NCBI RefSeq assembly: GCF_020217185.1
Contig: NZ_JAIWNX010000312.1
Span: 1-6,593, forward strand
Reading direction: 5' to 3'
DNA: 6,593 nucleotides
From: Asticcacaulis sp.
Lineage (GTDB): Bacteria; Pseudomonadota; Alphaproteobacteria; Caulobacterales; Caulobacteraceae
Shown here: positions 1 to 5,147 of the stretch, one piece after another
Layout: the number at the start of each line of letters is the position of its first letter
Numbering within the stretch: the stretch's first letter is position 1
Translations under genes and position numbers: made by a program
Notes under the pieces: model-generated
Database searches by the model: none
What the model was told of the DNA's origin: nothing
Seen by the model: the letters and a program-made list of their open reading frames with translations, nothing else

Positions 1-96
1 ATGACTTTAGGTGGAAACGCCATTTCGCTCTAAATTTTTGTTTTGTCGCGATGTTTTTGCGGAAAACCGCTCACACTTTTCCGCACATCGCTCTAG
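1..96. repeat. Dispersed palindromic repeat, copy 1 (left end cut by window)
   Basis: Bases 1-80 match 6485-6564 at 79 of 80 positions (A17 against T6501), and 81-89 match 6585-6593. The element has two palindromic parts. Part A is a hairpin whose right arm CATTTCGCTCT lies at 21-31; its left arm is almost wholly outside the window. Part B pairs GCGATG (48-53) and GCGGAAAA (59-66) with TTTTCCGC (77-84) and CATCGC (86-91) around a CCGCTCACAC loop. A T-rich spacer (about 32-46) separates them. The element is clearly AT-richer than the genes around it. No ORF of its own is visible, so it resembles a REP- or MITE-like element; that class is inferred, the duplication is seen directly. Confidence 0.85.
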
Positions 97-107
97 GATC
101 TGATCCT
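95..107. repeat. Perfect 13-bp palindrome at the repeat edge
   Basis: AGGATC (95-100) and GATCCT (102-107) are exact reverse complements around a single T. It sits where the repeat ends (CGCTCTAG). It could be the outermost part of the repeat, a protein site, or chance; nothing in the sequence decides. Confidence 0.35.
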
Positions 108-148
108 CTGGCCTTGTCTCCTCGGACAGGGTTGAGGGTTTCAGGTAG

Positions 149-190
149 CGGCGGACAGCCTTGCGGGTTGTGCTGTCCGCCGTTATTTTT
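149..190 (+). terminator. Rho-independent terminator, 11-bp stem
   Basis: CGGCGGACAGC (149-159) pairs perfectly with GCTGTCCGCCG (172-182) around a 12-nt loop and is followed by TTATTTTT (183-190). It would end rightward transcription entering from left of the window, or from a short RNA starting between the repeat and this point. No coding gene inside the window ends here. Confidence 0.75.
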
Positions 191-201
191 CGTATGCGTA
201 G

Positions 202-244
202 AAAAAAAAGCGACATCGTTCCCTGCGAACGGTGTCGTTTTTTT
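202..244. terminator. Bidirectional rho-independent terminator
   Basis: CGACATCGTTC (211-221) pairs with GAACGGTGTCG (227-237) with one G-U pair and a 5-nt loop CCTGC. An A-tract (202-209) precedes it and seven T (238-244) follow, so it would work on both strands. It is the second terminator within 100 bp and insulates the GH3 gene from upstream reading. Confidence 0.85.
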
Positions 245-296
245 CATGGGCCGCGTCGGACGCGCGGGCTGCAATCGATACCGCGCACAAACTATC

Positions 297-310
297 TGGT
301 AGCGCTATCA
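297..310. promoter_or_regulatory. LacI-family operator (XylR-like sugar operator)
   Basis: TGGTAGCGCTATCA is a 14-bp near-perfect palindrome centred on AGCGCT, with one mismatched pair. It closely resembles the operators of LacI-type sugar repressors in Caulobacterales and Xanthomonadaceae, such as the TGTTAGCGCTACCA-type site of the Caulobacter XylR regulon (recalled family knowledge). It lies 183 bp before the GH3 start. Its right half overlaps a weak -10-like TATCAT (306-311), but no good -35 is visible, so the promoter itself is unresolved. The regulator is not encoded in this window. Confidence 0.7.
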
Positions 311-492
311 TTACCCCTTTCCAAGCCCCGGTATATCGGTTATGCAAGTCGTCAATAAGAGCGGCGGCGGGGCGAAATCCTTGTGCGGCGCAATAAATAT
401 AGCCGTGGTGTGGAACGTGTGCGGTCACACAAAACGGTCAATCAGAAATGTGAAACGGGATGCGTCCCGAGACGACCACAGGGAGACAAGTC
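311..492 (+). other. Long 5' leader of the GH3 gene
   Basis: If transcription starts near the operator, the leader is about 180 nt. It holds two small inverted repeats, GTGTG-N4-CACAC (417-430) and CGGGA-TGCG-TCCCG (456-469), the latter just before the Shine-Dalgarno GGGAGA (481-486). I recognise no riboswitch class and no convincing small ORF. A promoter closer to the gene cannot be excluded. Confidence 0.35.
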
Positions 493-2877
493 ATGACCTT
501 GCAACTGAACCGACGCCATTTTGCTGCCGGTGTGAGCGCTACCGCTCTGGCGGTTTCGGCCGCTTCGCACGCCGCGACGGACAAGCCGCTGTATAAGGAC
601 GCCTCGGCGTCGGTCGAAGCCCGCACCACTGATCTGCTCAAGCGCATGACGCTCGAGGAAAAGGTTGCCCAGATGATGTGCATCTGGCTGCAAAAGGGCA
701 AGATCCAGACCGAAAAGGGCGACTTCGACCCCAAAAAGGCTAGCGAAGCCTTCCCCAATGGTCTCGGCATGATTGCGCGCCCAAGCGACCGCCGCGGCGT
801 CGAAAACACGCAGGCCAATGCCGGTGCCGATGTCGGCGTGATCAACCGCAATCCGCTCGAAACCGCCACCTATATCAATGCCGCTCAGAAGTGGGCCGTA
901 GAAAAGACCCGTCTCGGCATCCCGATGTTCATGCACGAGGAAAGCCTGCACGGCTATGTGGCGCGTGACTCCACCTCCTTCCCGCAGGCCATCGGTCTGG
1001 CGTCGAGCTTCGATCCGCAACTGGTCGAGAAGGTGTTCTCCGTCTGCGCTAAGGAAATGCGCGCGCGTGGGGCCAATCTGGCGCTGGCACCGGTGGTCGA
1101 TGTCTGCCGTGAGCCGCGTTGGGGGCGTGTCGAAGAAACCTATGGTGAGGACACCCACCTGATGGGCGTGATGGGTAAGGCGGCGGTGCTGGGCTTCTCC
1201 GGTACGGACCGCAAGCTGGCCAAGGACAAGGTGTTTGCCACGCTCAAGCACATGACCGGCCATGGCCAGCCGGAAAACGGTACTAATGTCGGCCCGGCGC
1301 CGATTTCCGAGCGCACCCTGCGCGAAGTCTTCTTCCCGCCGTTTGAAAAGATCGTCAAGGAAACCCCGATCGCGGCGGTCATGCCGTCCTATAACGAAAT
1401 CGACGGCGTGCCGTCGCACGCCAACAAGTGGCTGCTCGACACCGTGTTACGCGGCGAATGGGGCTTCAAGGGCGTGCTGGTGTCCGACTATTTCGCCATC
1501 AAGGAAATGATCAGCCGTCACCATCTGGTGCCGGACATGACCGAAGCCGCCTATCGCGCCGTCAAGGCCGGGGTGGATATCGAGACGCCGGACGGCGAAG
1601 CCTATCCGAACCTGATCAAGCTGGTGCAGTCGGGGCGCGTCTCGGAAGCCGAGATCGACGCCATCGTCCACCGCATTCTGGAGCTGAAATTCCTCGGTGG
1701 CCTGTTCGAAAACCCCTATGTCGATGCCAAACAGGCTGACAAGCTGACGGCGACCCCCGATGCCATCGCTCTGGCCCGCGAAGCCGCTGTGCGTTCGGCG
1801 GTGCTGCTGAAGAACAACGGCGTCCTGCCGCTGGACGGCAAAAAGGTCGGCAAACTGCTGCTGCTCGGCACGCACGCCAAGGACACGCCCATCGGCGGCT
1901 ATTCGGAAATCCCGCGTCATGTCGTTTCCATCCACGAAGGACTGGAGAAAGAAGCCAAGGCGCAGGGCTTCACGCTGGAATACCGTGAGGCCATCCGTCT
2001 GACCGAAAAGCGCGACTGGGCGGCGGACGAGGTGAAGTTCGTCGATCCGGCGGTCAATGCCAAACTGATCGCCGAGGCGGTTGAGGCGGCCAAGTCTGCC
2101 GACACCATCGTCATGGTGTTGGGCGACAATGAACAGACCTCGCGCGAAGCCTGGGCCGATAACCACCTCGGTGACCGCGAATCGCTGGACCTGATCGGGC
2201 AGCAGAACGATCTGGCGGCCGCCATTTTTGCGCTGAAAAAGCCGACCGTGGTCTTCCTGCTCAATGGCCGTCCGCTGTCGATCAACCTGCTTCAGGACAA
2301 GGCCGACGCCATCATTGAAGGCTGGTATCTGGGGCAGGAGACGGGCCACGCCGCCGCCGACCTGCTGTTCGGGCGCGCCAATCCGGGCGGCAAGCTGCCC
2401 ATCACCTTCGCGCGCAGCGTCGGTCAGTTGCCTGTCTTCTATAACCACAAGCCGACGGCGCGCCGCGGCTATCTGGATGGGGACGTCACGCCGCTCTATC
2501 CGTTCGGTTTCGGCCTCAGCTATACCACCTTCGACATCTCGGCCCCGCGCCTGTCGAAGGCCACCATTGCCGCCAGCGAAAGCCTGACCGTTTCGGTCGA
2601 TGTGACCAATACGGGCAAGCTGAAGGGCGACGAAGTGGTGCAGCTCTATATCCGCGACGACTATTCGTCGGTCACGCGCCCGGTCAAGGAGCTTAAGGGC
2701 TTCAAGCGTGTCACGCTGGAGCCGGGTGCCAAGACGACGGTAACGCTGGAGATCACCCCGGCCGATCTCGCCTTCTTTGACACCGATATGAAGCGCGTGG
2801 TCGAAGCCGGCACCTTCACCATCATGGTCGGGCCCAACAGCCGTGACCTGAAAACGACTACCCTGACCGTGGCGTGA
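493..2877 (+). CDS. Exported glycoside hydrolase family 3 (beta-glucosidase/beta-xylosidase)
   Basis: This 794-residue enzyme should remove terminal beta-linked glucose or xylose from oligosaccharides, outside the cytoplasm. The leader carries twin Arg R7-R8 followed by His-Phe, a hydrophobic stretch and an SHA cleavage site near residue 27, so Tat export is likely. The N-terminal GH3 barrel shows RWGR (209-212) with ETYGED after it, the K252-H253 and GHG motif, and the nucleophile D332 in VSDY. The second domain (about 424-660) contains the probable acid/base E552 in TSREAW. A fibronectin III-like domain fills about 690-790. The ATG at 493 is chosen because GGGAGA stands 6-7 nt before it and it begins the signal peptide; an in-frame ATG at 460 lies in a hairpin with no such site. 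Length and domain order are complete. Exact sugar preference cannot be read; the LacI-type operator suggests sugar induction. Confidence 0.93.
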   Translation: MTLQLNRRHFAAGVSATALAVSAASHAATDKPLYKDASASVEARTTDLLKRMTLEEKVAQMMCIWLQKGKIQTEKGDFDPKKASEAFPNGLGMIARPSDRRGVENTQANAGADVGVINRNPLETATYINAAQKWAVEKTRLGIPMFMHEESLHGYVARDSTSFPQAIGLASSFDPQLVEKVFSVCAKEMRARGANLALAPVVDVCREPRWGRVEETYGEDTHLMGVMGKAAVLGFSGTDRKLAKDKVFATLKHMTGHGQPENGTNVGPAPISERTLREVFFPPFEKIVKETPIAAVMPSYNEIDGVPSHANKWLLDTVLRGEWGFKGVLVSDYFAIKEMISRHHLVPDMTEAAYRAVKAGVDIETPDGEAYPNLIKLVQSGRVSEAEIDAIVHRILELKFLGGLFENPYVDAKQADKLTATPDAIALAREAAVRSAVLLKNNGVLPLDGKKVGKLLLLGTHAKDTPIGGYSEIPRHVVSIHEGLEKEAKAQGFTLEYREAIRLTEKRDWAADEVKFVDPAVNAKLIAEAVEAAKSADTIVMVLGDNEQTSREAWADNHLGDRESLDLIGQQNDLAAAIFALKKPTVVFLLNGRPLSINLLQDKADAIIEGWYLGQETGHAAADLLFGRANPGGKLPITFARSVGQLPVFYNHKPTARRGYLDGDVTPLYPFGFGLSYTTFDISAPRLSKATIAASESLTVSVDVTNTGKLKGDEVVQLYIRDDYSSVTRPVKELKGFKRVTLEPGAKTTVTLEITPADLAFFDTDMKRVVEAGTFTIMVGPNSRDLKTTTLTVA

Positions 2878-2887
2878 CGGTCGGGTC

Positions 2888-2932
2888 TGGCGGATGCCGC
2901 AGCCCCTGCGGCATCCGCCATTTTCCTGTTTT
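2888..2932 (+). terminator. Strong rho-independent terminator after GH3 gene
   Basis: A perfect 15-bp stem (2888-2902 with 2906-2920, core GGCGGATGCCGCAG) has a CCC loop and runs into TTTTCCTGTTTT (2921-2932). It begins 10 bp after the GH3 stop and separates this transcript from the next gene. Confidence 0.9.
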
Positions 2933-2942
2933 GACCTGCGGC

Positions 2943-2971
2943 TTGATAGGGCCGGGGCCTTCTGCTAGAGC
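2943..2971 (+). promoter_or_regulatory. Sigma-73-like promoter for the 78-residue ORF
   Basis: TTGATAG (2943-2949) and GCTAGAGC (2964-2971) are separated by 14 bp. They fit the Caulobacter housekeeping pattern TTGACGS-N10-14-GCTANAWC (family knowledge), with two departures in the -35 element and one in the -10. Start of transcription would be near 2978, about 60 nt before the TTG start. The -10 element overlaps the left arm of a hairpin. Confidence 0.55.
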
Positions 2972-2994
2972 GGCTTTCGGATGAAGGTCGCTCT
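2967..2994. repeat. 12-bp hairpin with AGAGCG/CGCTCT ends
   Basis: Bases 2967-2978 pair with 2983-2994 along 12 bp, including two G-U pairs, around a GGAT tetraloop. The outer six bases AGAGCG and CGCTCT are the same as the ends of hairpin A in the flanking repeats, so this may be a small relative of that family. T-rich sequence (GATTGCTTTT) follows, so it could also act as a back-up terminator. Confidence 0.5.
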
Positions 2995-3038
2995 GATTGC
3001 TTTTACGGCAGACGAGCGGCGAATAATGGAGTTTCCTC

Positions 3039-3275
3039 TTGACCACCCTGACCGTCGCTGAAGCGCTCGAAAACGTCTACACCTCGCTGATCGACGACAA
3101 TGCGCAACTGGACACGCACATTGCGGCGCTGAAGGCTGCTCTGGCGGCTGAAGGTCAAAAAGAGGCGGTCGTGGAGCCGTCGCGACTGGCGCAGAACAAC
3201 CGCGCGGGTCGCAAGCTGATGCAGTCCTATTTCAAGAAGCGCGGCGTCACCGTGACCTTTAAGGAACAGGCCTGA
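3039..3275 (+). CDS. Small hypothetical protein, 78 residues, TTG start
   Basis: I do not recognise a family. The protein is mostly helical in character: an acidic, Ala/Leu-rich first half (to about residue 42) that could form a coiled coil, then a basic stretch with NNRAGRK and YFKKRG near the C-terminus, which could suit nucleic-acid or protein binding (inference only). There is no signal peptide, Cys or membrane segment. The TTG at 3039 is chosen because GGAG (3028-3031) lies 7 nt before it; the ATG at 3026 is in another frame. It has its own likely promoter at 2943-2971 and precedes the iron genes by about 120 bp with separate control signals, so it is probably not part of their operon. 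Codon use matches its neighbours, supporting a real gene. Confidence 0.7.
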   Translation: MTTLTVAEALENVYTSLIDDNAQLDTHIAALKAALAAEGQKEAVVEPSRLAQNNRAGRKLMQSYFKKRGVTVTFKEQA

Positions 3276-3304
3276 GTTTTTGAGAAGCATTCGCGGGCTT
3301 CGCG

Positions 3305-3321
3305 TTGCGAGTGACTTGCAA
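3305..3321. promoter_or_regulatory. Fur-box-like palindrome 1
   Basis: TTGCGAGT-G-ACTTGCAA is a 17-bp inverted repeat with one mismatched pair. It resembles Fur-type boxes of alphaproteobacteria built on TTGCnA-type arms (family knowledge). Its right arm contains TTGCAA (3316-3321), a possible -35 element placed 17 bp before TATCTG (3339-3344). Its place before bfd-bfr supports iron control. Confidence 0.55.
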
Positions 3322-3339
3322 TTGAATGTGAGTGATGCT

Positions 3340-3360
3340 ATCTGAGACGCATTCTCAGAT
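3340..3360. promoter_or_regulatory. Fur-box-like palindrome 2
   Basis: Perfect 8-bp arms ATCTGAGA (3340-3347) and TCTCAGAT (3353-3360) flank CGCAT. The core TGAGA-N5-TCTCA matches the common Fur pattern TGAGAATnATTCTCA in its outer arms. It overlaps the possible -10 TATCTG, so a bound repressor would block the promoter. Arms of this size could also form an RNA hairpin, but no T-tract follows. Confidence 0.6.
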
Positions 3361-3393
3361 TTGACTCGGTATGCCGGACTCACAGGTTCCCTC

Positions 3394-3579
3394 GTGTACG
3401 TTTGCAATTGTAACGCTATCCGCGAAAGAGACGCGCAAAAGGCCATTTTATCGGGGGCAACCACGGTAAAAGCCGTCTTCAACCATTGCCAGACCCGCCC
3501 GCAATGCGCCAAATGCGTCTGCGACATCCGGCAGATGATCGAAGACGTCAGCGCCACCGTGCGGCTGGCGGCTGAATAG
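3394..3579 (+). CDS. bfd: Bacterioferritin-associated ferredoxin Bfd
   Basis: Bfd is a small cytoplasmic [2Fe-2S] protein that binds bacterioferritin and passes electrons to its haem so that stored Fe(III) is released as Fe(II). The 61-residue product begins MYVCNCN, like E. coli Bfd, and its cysteines C4, C6, C38 and C41 fall at the same numbers as the four cluster ligands there. Two further cysteines, C32 and C43, are extra. The GTG at 3394 is chosen because it gives this N-terminus and has AGG (3384-3386) 7 nt upstream; an in-frame TTG at 3361 would add 11 residues and abut palindrome 2. The gene is 47 bp before bfr on the same strand, so the two are probably co-transcribed. It is close to the E. 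coli length of 64. Confidence 0.9.
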   Translation: MYVCNCNAIRERDAQKAILSGATTVKAVFNHCQTRPQCAKCVCDIRQMIEDVSATVRLAAE

Positions 3580-3626
3580 ACAGCGTTTTCGGCCCTGCCG
3601 CCACCGTCAACCTCAGGAGTGCGGCC

Positions 3627-4112
3627 ATGCAGGGCAATCCGGCGATTATCAAGCTTCTAAACACCGTCCTCACCAATGAGCTGACAGCGATCAACCAGTA
3701 TTTTCTCCACGCGCGTATGCTGGAAAACTGGGGCCTGACGCATCTGGGCCGCATCGTCTATCAGGAATCGATCGAGGAGATGAAGCACGCCGATCTGCTG
3801 ATCAAGCGCATCTTCTTTCTGGAGGGGCTGCCCAATCTTCAGGACCTGCACAAGCTGAAGATAGGTGAAACCATCACCGAGTGTCTGACCGCAGATCTGT
3901 CGGTGGAAACGCGCGGTCACGGCGTGCTGGTCGCCGGGATCAAGCAGTGCGAAGACGTGCAGGATTACGTCAGCCGCGACCTGCTGCGCCAGATTTTGGC
4001 CGATACCGAACACCATATCGACTGGCTGGAAACGCAGATTGGTCTGATCCGTCTGATGGGTGAGCCCAACTACCTGCAAAGCGCCATGAAGGAAATCGAA
4101 GGCGAGGCCTGA
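3627..4112 (+). CDS. bfr: Bacterioferritin Bfr
   Basis: Bacterioferritin forms a 24-subunit haem-containing cage that oxidises Fe(II) and stores it as a mineral core. The 161-residue protein is full length and aligns without gaps to E. coli Bfr over its four-helix bundle. Haem ligand M52 is present, as are ferroxidase ligands E18, E51, H54, E94 and H130. The position of E127 is Thr, within [10 protein letters not shown], though E128 follows; whether the diiron site is altered is uncertain. Other typical blocks are [18 protein letters not shown] and [13 protein letters not shown] (3615-3619) stands 7 nt before the ATG. The gene follows bfd closely and probably shares its Fur-like control region, so storage and release would be regulated together. 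Confidence 0.95.
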   Translation: MQGNPAIIKLLNTVLTNELTAINQYFLHARMLENWGLTHLGRIVYQESIEEMKHADLLIKRIFFLEGLPNLQDLHKLKIGETITECLTADLSVETRGHGVLVAGIKQCEDVQDYVSRDLLRQILADTEHHIDWLETQIGLIRLMGEPNYLQSAMKEIEGEA

Positions 4113-4114
4113 TC

Positions 4115-4152
4115 AGCCCTTTGTCTCTTGTTGGGCTTTTGTCCTGCAAAAG
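4115..4152 (+). terminator. Weak terminator after bfr
   Basis: AGCCC (4115-4119) pairs with GGGCT (4133-4137), followed by TTTTG. An overlapping CTTTTG-N5-CAAAAG hairpin (4136-4152) is an alternative fold. Short stems make this a modest terminator at best. Confidence 0.4.
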
Positions 4153-4164
4153 GCTTCACAGGGC

Positions 4165-4188
4165 GGGGAAACCGCTTTAGGTTTTCCC
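4165..4188. repeat. 9-bp inverted repeat before the lipoprotein gene
   Basis: GGGGAAACC (4165-4173) pairs with GGTTTTCCC (4180-4188) with one G-T pair around GCTTTA. It lies between bfr and the next gene, where a promoter is expected, and may be an operator or a hairpin. I see no clear promoter hexamers in 4113-4239. Confidence 0.35.
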
Positions 4189-4239
4189 AGACTGAAACGA
4201 GTTCATCCGGGTAGCCTATTGGCGCGTGACGATTCCAAA

Positions 4240-5124
4240 ATGAGCTTCGACCGGCGCGGTATGATGCGTCTGGGGTTTGCTGCGTCGGCTCTGGCCGTTA
4301 CGGGGCTTACCGCCTGTGGCCGCAAGAGCGAGTCCGCAGCGACCAATGGCGCTGCGCAGGAGGGCACTCTGCCGTGGGCCGTGGGGGGCAAGTGGCGCAA
4401 CGACATCGACCGTCAGCGGGACAAGTTCCGCCACCCGATTGAAACGCTGGAATTTTTCGAGATCAAACCGCGCGATACGGTCATCGATATGTGGCCCGGT
4501 GCCGGCTATATGACCGATATTCTGGCGCCGTGGCTGGCGCGCGGCAAAGGACGCTATATCGCCGCCCTGATCGAGAATGAGGCCACGGCTCCCGAAGCGG
4601 CCACCCTGACCGCCGAATATCGCCGCCGCTTTACCGCCGATCCCAAGCTCTATGGCGAACTGGGCTTTTCGGCCTTCGGGCCGCAGACCGGGGCGCTGGC
4701 CGATGCGGAAAGCGTCGATTCGGTTTTGTTTCTGCTGGTGCTGCACGACTGGATGGCGGCAGGCCTGGCCGAAAAGGCCTTTGCCGATGCCTTTGCGGCG
4801 CTCAAACCCGGCGGTCTTTTGGGCATTGAACAGCATCGCGCCGACGTTGGCAATGCGCAGGACCCGGCAGCCACCAATGGCTATGTGCAGGAGCCCTTCG
4901 TCAAGCAACTGGCGGCCGAGGCCGGTTTTGAGTTCCTTGAGGCGTCGGAAATCAACGCCAACCCCAAGGATAACAAGGCGCATCCGTTCGGTGTGTGGAC
5001 CCTGCCGCCCTATCGTTTGACGGCCCACAGAGGAGAGCCGCCAAATCCGGATTTTGATGGTACACTGTATGAATCCATCGGCGAAAGCGACCGGATGACG
5101 TTGAAATTCCGCAAGCCTGCCTGA
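4240..5124 (+). CDS. Exported lipoprotein with SAM-methyltransferase fold (COG4798-like)
   Basis: The 294-residue product resembles the predicted methyltransferases of the COG4798 type; its substrate is unknown. After the leader, residues from about 45 show RDKFRHPIETLEFF, then motif I as D83-M-W-P-G-A-G89, and LKPGG (188-192) before a strand ending IEQHR, as in class I Rossmann methyltransferases. The leader has R5-R6, a hydrophobic segment and a lipobox L23-T24-A25-C26, pointing to lipid anchoring and possible Tat export. The ATG at 4240 is preferred because it gives the usual short leader with the twin Arg; a TTG at 4219 adds seven residues, and ATGs at 4261/4264 would leave a plain lipoprotein leader. 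None has a clear Shine-Dalgarno. The hydrolase gene starts 23 bp after its stop, so they are probably one transcript. Confidence 0.8.
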   Translation: MSFDRRGMMRLGFAASALAVTGLTACGRKSESAATNGAAQEGTLPWAVGGKWRNDIDRQRDKFRHPIETLEFFEIKPRDTVIDMWPGAGYMTDILAPWLARGKGRYIAALIENEATAPEAATLTAEYRRRFTADPKLYGELGFSAFGPQTGALADAESVDSVLFLLVLHDWMAAGLAEKAFADAFAALKPGGLLGIEQHRADVGNAQDPAATNGYVQEPFVKQLAAEAGFEFLEASEINANPKDNKAHPFGVWTLPPYRLTAHRGEPPNPDFDGTLYESIGESDRMTLKFRKPA

Positions 5125-5147
5125 TAACCCTGTTTGAGACTGCACCC

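Noticed and set aside
460..492. Upstream ATG start for the GH3 gene
   Set aside because: It lies in a CGGGA/TCCCG hairpin without a Shine-Dalgarno and would place 11 polar residues before a normal Tat leader; 493 has GGGAGA correctly spaced.
1..492. tRNA, SRP RNA or CRISPR in the leading non-coding region
   Set aside because: No cloverleaf with a TTCGA-type arm, no SRP signature and no regularly spaced direct repeats were seen.
442..2448. Long antisense frames (325 and 333 codons) opposite the GH3 gene
   Set aside because: They mirror the high third-position GC of the real gene, have no recognisable domains or ribosome sites, and the + strand product is a clear complete GH3 enzyme.
3282..3306. 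Possible terminator after the 78-residue ORF
   Set aside because: The GAAGC/GCTTC pairing is only five bases and no T-tract follows on the + strand.
3361..3393. TTG start for bfd at 3361
   Set aside because: It directly abuts the second Fur-like palindrome, has no ribosome site and adds residues not found before the conserved MYVC start of Bfd.
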